Below, piece by piece: positions 1 through 8,171 of a stretch of DNA of 64,000 bases (its first letter is position 1; each line of letters starts with the position of its first letter). Where the stretch lies: positions 62,001 to 126,000 of the forward strand of contig NZ_NRQR01000028.1 of the NCBI RefSeq assembly GCF_002849595.1. Direction: 5' to 3'. This stretch comes from Luteimonas rhizosphaerae. GTDB lineage: Bacteria > Pseudomonadota > Gammaproteobacteria > Xanthomonadales > Xanthomonadaceae. A program made the position numbers and the translations under genes. The notes under the pieces were generated by a model. The model worked only from the letters and a program-made list of their open reading frames with translations. It ran no database searches and was not told the origin of the DNA.

Positions 1-42
1 TACACGCCGCCGGCCGGTGTGGATGTGGTCGGCGAAGAGTAA
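1..42 (+). CDS. lolA: 3' end of outer-membrane lipoprotein carrier LolA (partial)
   Basis: The first 13 codons form an open frame ending in TAA and reading YTPPAGVDVVGEE. The tail TPPAG-DV-G is what I recall of LolA C-termini, and lolA commonly lies directly upstream of rarA in gammaproteobacteria, as it would here. LolA ferries lipoproteins across the periplasm from LolCDE to LolB. Only the end is present, so the call rests on 13 residues plus gene order. Confidence 0.6.
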   Translation, partial: YTPPAGVDVVGEE

Positions 43-89
43 GCAGTCGCCTTCTGGGCGTCGCGGGACACGCGAGAACTCTCCATCGG

Positions 90-111
90 GCGGCCGCCTT
101 CGGGTGGCCGC
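90..111. terminator. hairpin between lolA and the ChaN-like gene
   Basis: GCGGCCGCC, a TTCG tetraloop and GGTGGCCGC form a nine-pair stem with one G-T wobble. It lies just after lolA and abuts the stop codon of the opposing ChaN-like gene. No long T run follows, so efficiency as a terminator is uncertain. Confidence 0.5.
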
Positions 112-984
112 TTACGTTGAAAGTGAGCGCTCCGGCGCGCCCACCTGCCGGATCGGCGTGAAGACCGGCAGCACGAGTCGATAGTCGAACGGCGCATCGT
201 CGGACTGCCGTCCACCCTCGCGTGGCAAGGTCTCCGCCGTCACTGCGCCGCAGGGCGCCTCGTCGACACAGGCCCAGAACGCACCGTGCGCCGCCGAGAT
301 CTCGATCGAGACGGGTGCGAGGTCACGCAGATGCGCGGCCATCGGCCGCTGCGGAAACAGGGCAGGGGCGTTGCGCGGACGCTGGCGCATGGCGTGCACG
401 TTGCCGGTGATCACCACGACGCGCCCACCTGCCAATGCGGCATGGGCGCGTCGGATGACGTGGGCCATCGCCGCGTCACAGTTGTCGAGTTCGACGCAGC
501 GCCGGTCGCGTGGATCGAACGGCAGGATCGCGACGTCGCGTCCGGCGCGACGCAGGGCGCCGACGCGTTGCACCAGCGCCAGCGCGTCTTCGCTGCGCCG
601 GCCATCGTTCTGTGCAGGCGCCAGCGCCCACCAGGCACGTCGTCGCAGACCGTCGATCAGCGCATCGGTAGCGCCACCCGCGACCGTGTCGCGCAGTGCC
701 GGATGCTCGCCCGCGGGAATCTCCAGCGCGAGCAGGACAGGCGACGCCGTGCTCCAGTGTTCCACCAGATCGCCAGCCAGCAGCGGCACCTCCCGCGTGC
801 CGTGCATTTCGCCGAGGATCACGAGACGATGATCGCCGCCTTCGCGGACCAAGGTGTGCAGCGCGTCGCTGCGCCAGTTCGCGGTCGCCGTCCACGACGC
901 AGCGAGCACGCACAGACCGCCTGCGAGCCGGGCCAGAGACCGCCGTGTGGTTGTGATCACGTCACTCTGGCGCAATATCGTCAT
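112..984 (-). CDS. ChaN-family (TIKI superfamily) exported protein
   Basis: The protein has 290 residues from the ATG at 984. A longer reading to 1014 would push the hydrophobic signal (residues about 18-32) too far inside. The mature part opens with VILGEMHGT, the G-E-x-H-G motif of the ChaN/erythromycin-esterase-like fold, and later has a conserved ITGNVHA segment. ChaN proteins are haem-binding lipoproteins or related hydrolase-like proteins on the outer membrane, but no clear lipobox is visible here, so a periplasmic location is more likely. It converges on lolA and is divergent from rarA. Substrate unknown. Confidence 0.65.
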   Translation of the reverse strand: MTILRQSDVITTTRRSLARLAGGLCVLAASWTATANWRSDALHTLVREGGDHRLVILGEMHGTREVPLLAGDLVEHWSTASPVLLALEIPAGEHPALRDTVAGGATDALIDGLRRRAWWALAPAQNDGRRSEDALALVQRVGALRRAGRDVAILPFDPRDRRCVELDNCDAAMAHVIRRAHAALAGGRVVVITGNVHAMRQRPRNAPALFPQRPMAAHLRDLAPVSIEISAAHGAFWACVDEAPCGAVTAETLPREGGRQSDDAPFDYRLVLPVFTPIRQVGAPERSLST

Positions 985-1025
985 ACCGGCATTCCGTTGC
1001 AGTCCACGGCCCACAGGTTAATCGC

Positions 1026-2381
1026 GTGCCCCGTTCCCGCCCATCCCGCGCCGACGGCGGCGACCTGCTGCAGGTCGACCGCAGTGCCATGCGACCGCTG
1101 GCCGAGCGCATGCGCCCGGCGACGCTCGACGAAATGGTCGGCCAGCGCCGCCTGCTGACCGAAGGCACGGCGCTGCGCACGGCCGTCGAGGCCGGCAAGA
1201 TCCATTCGATGGTGCTGTGGGGGCCGCCGGGCTGCGGCAAGACCACGTTGGCGCTGCTGCTGGCGCATTACGCGGACGCCGAATTCAAGGCGATCTCGGC
1301 GGTGCTGTCCGGCCTGCCGGAGGTGCGCCAGGTGCTGGCAGAAGCCGCGCACCGGTTCGATGGCGGTCGGCGCACCGTGCTGTTCGTCGACGAGGTACAC
1401 CGCTTCAACAAGACCCAGCAGGACGCGTTCCTGCCGCATATCGAACGCGGCACGATCGTCTTCGTCGGCGCGACCACCGAGAACCCGGCCTTCGAACTCA
1501 ACTCCGCATTCGTGATGGAATCGGTGTCGCCCGACGACATCCTCGAATCGTTGCAGCGCGCACTGGCCGATGCCGAGCGCGGTCTTGGCGATCGCGGCCT
1601 GCGGATTGCCGACGATCTGCTGCGGCTGATCGCGGTTGCCGCCGATGGCGACGTGCGCCGGGCGCTGACGCTTCTGGAGATCGCCGCCGAACTGGCGGGC
1701 GAGGGCGGGGAGGTCACGGCCACCACCATCGAGCAGGTGCTGGCCGACCGCACGCGCCGCTTCGACAAGGGCGGCGAGCAGTTCTACGACCAGATCTCGG
1801 CGCTGCACAAATGCGTGCGCAGCTCGAACCCCGATGCCGCGTTGTACTGGCTGACGCGGATGCTCGATGGTGGTTGCGATCCGGGTTATCTCGCTCGGCG
1901 CATGACACGCATGGCGGTGGAGGATGTCGGTCTGGCCGATCCGCGCGCCTTGCAGATGGCGATCGATGCCTGGGACACCTTCGATCGTCTCGGCAGTCCC
2001 GAAGGCGACCTGGCGCTGGCGCAGCTGGTGATTTATCTGGCCAGCACCGCCAAATCCAATGCCGCCTACATGGCCTTCAACCAGGCCAAGCGCGACGTGC
2101 GCGAATACGGCACGCAGGACGTGCCGCTGCACATCCGCAATGCGCCGACCAAGCTGATGAAGGAACTCGGGTACGGCACCGGTTACCAGTACGACCACGA
2201 AGTCGAAGGCGGTATTGCGCTCGACCAGACCGGCTTCCCGGATGCCATGGGCGAGCGCGTGTATTACGAACCCGTCGCGCGGGGCATGGAAATCAAGCTC
2301 AAGGACAAGCTCGACCGGATCCGCGCCGCACGCGCGGCGGCGATCCGGACTGCGGAAGACGACACGGGCGACCAGCACTGA
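1026..2381 (+). CDS. rarA: replication-associated recombination protein RarA (internal short deletion)
   Basis: AAA+ ATPase of the RarA/MgsA family, which acts at stalled replication forks. It starts at GTG 1026 and has 451 residues. Walker A GPPGCGKTT is at about residue 66 and Walker B VLFVDEVHR at about 117. The C-terminal tetramerisation region is complete through the KLKDKLDRIR segment. Directly after GATTENPAFELNSA (about residue 160) the text jumps to FVMESVSPDD. Family members carry roughly LLSRCRVH in between, which holds the arginine finger, so about seven residues (21 bases) seem to be missing in frame. Either an assembly gap or a real ATPase-impairing deletion. Confidence 0.9.
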   Translation: MPRSRPSRADGGDLLQVDRSAMRPLAERMRPATLDEMVGQRRLLTEGTALRTAVEAGKIHSMVLWGPPGCGKTTLALLLAHYADAEFKAISAVLSGLPEVRQVLAEAAHRFDGGRRTVLFVDEVHRFNKTQQDAFLPHIERGTIVFVGATTENPAFELNSAFVMESVSPDDILESLQRALADAERGLGDRGLRIADDLLRLIAVAADGDVRRALTLLEIAAELAGEGGEVTATTIEQVLADRTRRFDKGGEQFYDQISALHKCVRSSNPDAALYWLTRMLDGGCDPGYLARRMTRMAVEDVGLADPRALQMAIDAWDTFDRLGSPEGDLALAQLVIYLASTAKSNAAYMAFNQAKRDVREYGTQDVPLHIRNAPTKLMKELGYGTGYQYDHEVEGGIALDQTGFPDAMGERVYYEPVARGMEIKLKDKLDRIRAARAAAIRTAEDDTGDQH

Positions 2382-2505
2382 GCGGACGCCGGTTCCGCGC
2401 CAGATTCCATAGCAAAAACCCGATACCAGGCGACGCCCTGTCCCGATGGCGACGCGGACGCGCCCCCGGAATCCTGCATCGGTCTCTGGTGATCGGATTC
2501 CCGGT

Positions 2506-2928
2506 ATGCGCATCTGGCTCGCGGTCTTGTTGTTGTGCGGGCCGCCTGCGTTCGCGCAGCAGATCTACAAGTGCAGCCAGGCAACGGGTGGGCACGCCTA
2601 CCAGTCCCGACCGTGCGAGGCAGGCGACGCGCTGCAGGTCTGGGATGGCGAAGCGCTCGCCGGCCCGAGCGCGAATCCGGTGCCAACGGCGGCTGCCGAA
2701 CCGCCTGGCGGCACCCGCGCCACTCGTCCTCGTGCCCATCGTCAGGGCGCACACGCCGCATCGACCGTGCGTCAACGCGCCCGGACCCGGGCGCCGGACC
2801 GGCACGCAAGATGCGAGGCCGCACGCGACCGACGCGAGGCGGAACTCAGACGTCTGGGCCTCAAGCGCACCTACGACCAGCTGCGCGCGCTCAACGACCG
2901 GGTCTCGGCGGCGTGCAATCACCGGTAG
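2506..2928 (+). CDS. small secreted protein with DUF4124-like N-terminus
   Basis: The protein has 140 residues from ATG 2506. The upstream in-frame start would add a non-hydrophobic leader before the signal peptide MRIWLAVLLLCGPPAFAQ. After cleavage it begins QIYKC, followed by a YQSRPC motif about 15 residues later, the two-cysteine pattern of DUF4124 domains. A low-complexity Ala/Pro/Arg linker leads to a basic, coiled-coil-prone end with two more cysteines. Exported; function unknown. Confidence 0.65.
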   Translation: MRIWLAVLLLCGPPAFAQQIYKCSQATGGHAYQSRPCEAGDALQVWDGEALAGPSANPVPTAAAEPPGGTRATRPRAHRQGAHAASTVRQRARTRAPDRHARCEAARDRREAELRRLGLKRTYDQLRALNDRVSAACNHR

Positions 2929-3169
2929 CGGGTGCGAATTCGGTGCGCGCATCGATGCGTCTGCGATGTGCTGAACCGCTCGCGATGTGCCCAAAGCGCT
3001 GCATTGCAATCAGCTGCGCGCCGGGAGGACGGTATCGCGACCATCGAGTGCGGGCGGGGCTCGCGCCACGTGAGCATTGAACGTGCAGGACGAGATGCAC
3101 ACGGCGATTGCCACGCAAGGCCTGGGCACGACGCGATAAGAAACGCACCACGCGCCGCAACTGTCGTTC

Positions 3170-3201
3170 TTGGCAGCCCAATTAAAGATGTTATAACATC
3201 T
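3170..3201 (+). promoter_or_regulatory. promoter with Zur-like operator upstream of znuD
   Basis: A -35 TTGGCA (3170-3175) and -10 TATAAC (3192-3197) are 16 bases apart. The -10 lies inside AGATGTTATAACATCT (3186-3201), a perfect 16-base palindrome whose core ATGTTATAACAT resembles Zur boxes. The same -35 and a one-mismatch copy of the core precede the ABC operon at 11577. Repression by a Fur-family zinc sensor is inferred. The start codon is about 300 bases downstream, so the leader would be long. Confidence 0.6.
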
Positions 3202-3503
3202 CATTATTGCGGCGTTCGCGATTTGGCGTTCGGGTCGGCCCTGGCCGACGCGACTGCGTGTCCCTCCTTGTCACCACGGTTCGTCCGCTGCGGAGCGGAC
3301 ATCGGCACCGCGTGCGCGGCAGGAACGCAAGAACACGATGCGTCGCACCGAGGAGCTGCCGGCGGCGAACGCAGCGCCGTCTCCCTCCCTGAGAAGCGCC
3401 AAGCGGCCTGCGGGAGAGGCGGCAGCGTCGTCGCCGTCCTCCTGTAGTCCATGCCGATAAGAACCCTGCTCATCTAACTCCCGACAATTTCACGAGACCG
3501 AAA
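3202..3503 (+). other. long untranslated leader region of znuD
   Basis: About 300 bases without a convincing reading frame separate the promoter/operator from the znuD ATG. One clear hairpin is visible at 3283-3300: GTCCGCT, loop GCGG, AGCGGAC. I recognise no known riboswitch and no small ORF with a good ribosome-binding site. Confidence 0.3.
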
Positions 3504-5723
3504 ATGCAAACCCGTGTTCTTTCCGCCGCTATCGCTGGCCTGCTGCTCGCGCCGACCGCTTCGCTCGCCGAGGACGCCGTCCGCAGTCCGGTCGAGCTCG
3601 ACAGACTCGTCGTCACCGGGGCGCGCACCCCCGAGCCTGCGCGGCCCTTTCTGCCGATGCAGGTCCTCAGCGGCGCCGCGCTGGCCCATCGACGACAGGG
3701 CGGGCTGGGCGAAACGCTCGCAGGTCTGCCCGGCGTGCATCTGGACAACTTCGGCGGCGGTGCCTCGCGCCCGGTGATCCGCGGGCAGACGTTGCCGCGC
3801 ATCGAGATCCTGTCCGACGGCGCCAATGTCTTCGACGCTGCGTCGGTGTCGCCGGATCACGCGATCGCCACCGATCCGATGTTGCTGGACGCGATCGAGA
3901 TCATCCGGGGACCGGCCGCCGTCATCTACGGCGGCAATGCAATGAACGGCGCGGTGAATCTCATCGACAGTCGCGTGCCCAAACAGCTGCCCGAGCACGG
4001 CGTCAGCGGTGGCGCCGAGGTGCGCTTCGGTTCCGGCGACCAGAACAACACCGGCGTGGGGCGCGTCACGGCGGGTCTGGGGCAGGTCGCGCTTCACGCG
4101 GAAGTGGCCCGTCACCACAGCGACGACTATGACATTCCCGGCGGGCAGCTCCGGGATTCGTTCGCGGAAGGCACAACGGCGTCCTTCGGTGCCTCGTGGA
4201 TCACCGACAAGGGCTATATCGGCGCCGCGCACACGCGTCAGGAAAGCGAATACGGTCTGCCGGGGCATTCGCATGCCAACGGCGTTTGCCACACGCATGG
4301 CATCGATCTGCATTGCGAAGCGCATGGCGAGTACGAGGATCCATTCGGCTCATCCGATGACCACACGGCTTTCATCCGGCTGCGCAGCGAGCGCACTGAT
4401 GTACGTGGTGATTTCGACGATCCGCTGCCCGGTTTCGATCATATCCGCCTGCGTCTGTCGTCCACCGAGTATCACCACGACGAGATCGACGGGCCCGCGC
4501 TGTTCAACCGCTACACCAACGATGTCGAGGACGGCCGGATCGAACTGACGCACGCGCCGCTTCTGGGCTTCAGCGGCATCCTGGGCGTGCAGTACACCGA
4601 TGGCACGTTCAGCGGTCTCAACGTCAACAACCTGCATGTGCCGTTCGCCGAAAACGGCTACGGACTGGTGCCACCGTACTTCCACGAAACCCGGAATATC
4701 GGCGTCTTCCTGAGCGAGCGCCGCTCACTGGGCGCTGTCGACGTGGATATCGCCGTACGCAAGGACTGGCGCGAGATCAGCATCCCGACGCCTGCGTTCA
4801 AACACACCCTCGACGCGCAGTACCGGGAACTGTTCGAAGGCTGGTACGGACCCGACTGGGAACAGGTCATCGAGGAGGAGGTCGTGGGCAGCTTCGCGAC
4901 CCGCAACCCGGGATCCAGGGTGAACCCGCTGTCCGCATCGATCGGCGCGAACTGGAACCTCCGCGACGGCTACTCGGCCGCGCTGTCGCTCGGACGCACG
5001 CAACGCGCGCCGAGCGTTCGCGAGCTGTATGCCTACGGCAACAATCTCGCAGCCAACAGCTACGAGGTCGGACTGGCCCGCTCGCGTAGCGCGTCGCCGA
5101 CGTTTCCTGCGAGCCGCACAGATGTGCTCGAGACGACGCGTTCGGCGGATCTGACCTTCCGCAGGACCGGCGGTGCGGTCGAGTTCGAGCTGGGGCTGTT
5201 CCACCAGGATGTCGAGGACTACGTGTTCGCGCGTCTGGTCGAAACCGAACACGCGACCGGTGTGCCGCACAACTTCCTGCTGTATACCGCGGCCGACGCG
5301 ACCTTCAGCGGCGCCGACGGACAGGTCAGCGTCCAGCTCGACCCTGAGCACCGGCTGACGCTGTTCGGTGATTACGTGCGGGGCACACTGGAGAGCGAGG
5401 ACGACAACCTGCCGCGTATTCCGCCGGGCCGGCTGGGCGTGCGACACGCGTGGTCGAGCGGCCCGTTCTCGGCGGATGCCGAGTACTACCACACGTTCTC
5501 GCAGGCGCGCATCGCCACATATGAAACACGGACGGACGGTTACGACATGCTCAACGGCACCGTCGCGTACCGGCTGGACCTGACGCCGCGCCAGTCCGCC
5601 GAGTTCTATCTGCGCGGCACGAACCTGCTCAACGAAACGGCGTATGTGCATACCTCGTTCGTGAAGGACCAGTCGCCGCTGCGGGGACGCAGCATGGTGA
5701 TCGGCGTGCGCTACGCGTTCTGA
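3504..5723 (+). CDS. znuD: TonB-dependent zinc receptor, ZnuD-like
   Basis: Outer-membrane receptor of 739 residues. The signal peptide is cut near residue 22, a plug domain spans about residues 50-160 (LPGVHLDNFGGG, RPVIRGQ, IIRGPAAVIYGGNAMNGAVN), and a 22-strand-type barrel ends in the aromatic Phe typical of outer-membrane proteins. An extracellular-loop stretch at about residues 255-285 is rich in His and Cys (GHSHANGVCHTHGIDLHC), the hallmark of zinc receptors of the ZnuD type. The Zur-like operator upstream fits zinc-repressed expression. The gene is monocistronic and faces the second TonB-receptor operon. Copper or another metal cannot be excluded. Confidence 0.8.
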   Translation: MQTRVLSAAIAGLLLAPTASLAEDAVRSPVELDRLVVTGARTPEPARPFLPMQVLSGAALAHRRQGGLGETLAGLPGVHLDNFGGGASRPVIRGQTLPRIEILSDGANVFDAASVSPDHAIATDPMLLDAIEIIRGPAAVIYGGNAMNGAVNLIDSRVPKQLPEHGVSGGAEVRFGSGDQNNTGVGRVTAGLGQVALHAEVARHHSDDYDIPGGQLRDSFAEGTTASFGASWITDKGYIGAAHTRQESEYGLPGHSHANGVCHTHGIDLHCEAHGEYEDPFGSSDDHTAFIRLRSERTDVRGDFDDPLPGFDHIRLRLSSTEYHHDEIDGPALFNRYTNDVEDGRIELTHAPLLGFSGILGVQYTDGTFSGLNVNNLHVPFAENGYGLVPPYFHETRNIGVFLSERRSLGAVDVDIAVRKDWREISIPTPAFKHTLDAQYRELFEGWYGPDWEQVIEEEVVGSFATRNPGSRVNPLSASIGANWNLRDGYSAALSLGRTQRAPSVRELYAYGNNLAANSYEVGLARSRSASPTFPASRTDVLETTRSADLTFRRTGGAVEFELGLFHQDVEDYVFARLVETEHATGVPHNFLLYTAADATFSGADGQVSVQLDPEHRLTLFGDYVRGTLESEDDNLPRIPPGRLGVRHAWSSGPFSADAEYYHTFSQARIATYETRTDGYDMLNGTVAYRLDLTPRQSAEFYLRGTNLLNETAYVHTSFVKDQSPLRGRSMVIGVRYAF

Positions 5724-5751
5724 TCCTGCATCTGGTCTCCTGTACCGCGAG

Positions 5752-5779
5752 CGCGGAGGTCGGTTCGTCGACCTCCGCG
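5752..5779. terminator. strong hairpin after znuD
   Basis: CGCGGAGGTCG and CGACCTCCGCG form a perfect 11-pair stem around a six-base loop, 28 bases past the znuD stop. There is no T run, so it may act as a weak or factor-dependent terminator or as an mRNA end stabiliser. Confidence 0.55.
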
Positions 5780-6059
5780 GCGTGGGTGTCTCGCGTCCCG
5801 ATGCCGATACGCGGGTAGATGCGTGGTCTCGCGAGATCATGCGGCGCGGACGTTTGTCTCGCGCTGCCTGGCTGCGGAAGTCCGAACCGGCGGTGCACTG
5901 CAGGCGCGCCCCAGGCGCAACTGATCACGAACGGCAGACGGTATTCGCACCCGAGGGCGCGCCTACGACGGTGCATCGCGCGCGCAGTTGCACCTCGGTG
6001 GCTTGCGCCTCCTGCGTGTGCGAACACGGCGCGCCAGAGGCGCGCCGGACGCAGGGCGA
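5780..6059. repeat. convergent intergenic spacer with repeated GGCGCGCC octamers
   Basis: No credible gene is visible between the two convergent receptor genes. The self-complementary octamer GGCGCGCC occurs at 5903, 5956, 6028 and 6039. The last two are separated by AGA and form an eight-pair hairpin (6028-6046) just past the end of the minus-strand receptor, where it could terminate that operon. Confidence 0.35.
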
Positions 6060-8102
6060 TCAGAGCTTGAGGTTGAAGCTGACGTAGAACGCACGTCCCG
6101 CCGACGGCGAGAACATCGGTTGCGCGGTGTCCTGGAAGAAGCTGTCGTACCACGCGTACACGTACTCGCGGCCGGTCGCGTTCTTGACCTGCAGGTCCAC
6201 GCGCAGTCGCGGATTGATCGCGTACTTCGCGCTGAGATCCACGACCGCGAAATCACCGAACTTGCCGGTGAGGTTCTGCTCTTCGAGGTAGTAGTCGCCC
6301 TGCGCGCGCGCCTGCAGGCCGAACTCGAGGGCATCGGTCGCCCGGTAGTCCAGCCCGAGGTTGCTGATGGTGCGCGGCGTGGCGGCGACTTCGTTGCCTT
6401 CGATCGACAGGTCGGCAGTGCGGTCGTCGCGTTCGATCTTCGCATCCTGATACGCATGCGAGGCCCACACCGTCCACTTCTCTCCCAGTCGCGCGTCGAT
6501 CTGCGCATCCACGCCGCGGCGACGGGTCTCGCCCAGCACCACGGTTGTGCCGGTGGCCGGCATGTTGGAGACCTCGTTCTCCGCATCCTGCTGCCACACC
6601 GCGAGACGCGCCTGGGTTTTGGCGGACGGACTGAATCGCAGACCCGCTTCCATGCCGGTATTGGTGGACGGGCGGATCGCGGCCTGGCCCGCGGTGAGAT
6701 AGGCCGGCGCTGTGGAGCCGGTCAGTACCTGGAAGGTGCGTCCCCAGTTCGCGTAGACATTCGTGTCGGGCGACAGCGCATAGACCACGCTGAGCTTGGG
6801 CTGGCCGATGGTGCCGTAGTCCTGCAACGGCGCACGCACGCCGCCCGGTAGTCGCGTGGCGCCATCGAAGCGGTCCACGCGGTAGGCCGGCACGATCTTC
6901 AGCGCATCGTTCGGCTGGTAGATCGCCTGCACGTACGCACCGACGTTGTCGAAGGTGTGGAAGTCGTCGTTCTGCACGCGGGCCGGAGGCGCGTCGAAAT
7001 CGGTGGGCTCGACGTAGTTGAAACGCTCGCGGACATAGCCGTTGTGCTGCTGCTCGTAGTTGGCGCCGCTCTCGAGCGTGAGCGTGTCGCTGGCGACCCA
7101 GGTCAACGTGGCGAGCATGCCGGTCTGCTTCTCGTCCCAGATGCGGCGTTGACGGGGCGCGTTGCCGGTGGGCAGGTCGCTGAAGGTGACGCGGCGGTCG
7201 TCCTCGTAGCGGTTGTAGTAGAGCTTGGTCCCGAAAACGAGGCTGTCCGCGAGCTTGAGGTCCATGTGCACGCCGATCTGGCGCATGTCGCGGTCGTCGC
7301 CGTCGTTGGCGTTGCGACGCGCGGAGCTGCGCCGGTCCGTCGCGAGTTCCTCGGCGGTCATGAAGCCGGGCTCGTCGGCCTCGTGCCGATAGGCGCGGGC
7401 GGTCAGTCCGATCTGCATGCCATCGTCGAGCGCGCCGTAGAACCACTTGCCGCCGATCGATACCTTCCCAGAGGTGTCGTGGTCGCGATAGCCGTCCGAG
7501 GTCTGGACACCGACGAAGTAGTTCTGCGAGAACCCGCCCGATTCGCGGCCGATCGCCACCTGCGCCTGGCGCGTGTCGAAGCTGCCGTAGCCCAGGCGCG
7601 CGTCGGTGTACGTGCCGCCCTGGCGCGTGCCGAAATTGATGTTGCCGCCGATGTTGTGCAGGCCGTAACGCGGATCGTTGGTGCCGCGCACGACCTCGAT
7701 GTAGTCGATCTCCAGCGGGAACAGCATGTCGATGAAACGCTGGTTGCCGCTGTTGACGTTGCTGGGGATGCCGTCGATCAGCGTCTTGATGGCATTGAGA
7801 TAGCCCTCGCCGTTGAACGCGCGGAAGCTGACCTTGCCCGATTCGGCGCCCTGACGTGTTTCGGTGAGCTGGACGCCCGGCATCTGCCCGAGCAGTTCCC
7901 AGCTCTGGCCGACGTTCTGGTCCGCAATCTGCTCGGCGCCGAGCACGTCGACCGACGTAAGGACCTCGTGGGCGGTGAGTTGGCCACGGGCCTGGTGCAC
8001 GTGCACGGTCCCCATCGAGGTCGTGACGCCGGGCGGCTGAGCATTGACGTTGCCGGCGGAGAGAACAGTGAGCAGGGCGAGGCTGAGACGACGGGGTGTC
8101 AT
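6060..8102 (-). CDS. TonB-dependent receptor, last gene of the ABC-2 operon
   Basis: Outer-membrane receptor of 680 residues. It has a signal peptide ending near NVNA (residue 22), a plug domain (LGQMPGVQLTETRQG, FRAFNGEGYLNAIKTLIDG, IEVVRGTNDPRYGLHNIGGNINF) and a beta-barrel C-terminus. A VHVH pair follows the signal peptide, but there is no long His-rich loop like that of the facing ZnuD-like receptor, so the ligand probably differs. The gene lies 69 bases after the second permease gene and is probably co-transcribed from the Zur-like promoter at 11614-11648. Ligand unknown: metal chelate or metallophore is an inference from context. Confidence 0.75.
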   Translation of the reverse strand: MTPRRLSLALLTVLSAGNVNAQPPGVTTSMGTVHVHQARGQLTAHEVLTSVDVLGAEQIADQNVGQSWELLGQMPGVQLTETRQGAESGKVSFRAFNGEGYLNAIKTLIDGIPSNVNSGNQRFIDMLFPLEIDYIEVVRGTNDPRYGLHNIGGNINFGTRQGGTYTDARLGYGSFDTRQAQVAIGRESGGFSQNYFVGVQTSDGYRDHDTSGKVSIGGKWFYGALDDGMQIGLTARAYRHEADEPGFMTAEELATDRRSSARRNANDGDDRDMRQIGVHMDLKLADSLVFGTKLYYNRYEDDRRVTFSDLPTGNAPRQRRIWDEKQTGMLATLTWVASDTLTLESGANYEQQHNGYVRERFNYVEPTDFDAPPARVQNDDFHTFDNVGAYVQAIYQPNDALKIVPAYRVDRFDGATRLPGGVRAPLQDYGTIGQPKLSVVYALSPDTNVYANWGRTFQVLTGSTAPAYLTAGQAAIRPSTNTGMEAGLRFSPSAKTQARLAVWQQDAENEVSNMPATGTTVVLGETRRRGVDAQIDARLGEKWTVWASHAYQDAKIERDDRTADLSIEGNEVAATPRTISNLGLDYRATDALEFGLQARAQGDYYLEEQNLTGKFGDFAVVDLSAKYAINPRLRVDLQVKNATGREYVYAWYDSFFQDTAQPMFSPSAGRAFYVSFNLKL

Positions 8103-8171
8103 GGACGATCGAAGACCTGATGAATGCCGACGCCAGGCGCCGGTGTTGGTGAAGGAAGGGGCAGGGCACCC

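Noticed and set aside
3202-3503. Known riboswitch in the znuD leader
   Set aside because: No recognisable cobalamin, yybP, NiCo or other metal-riboswitch core; only one simple hairpin.
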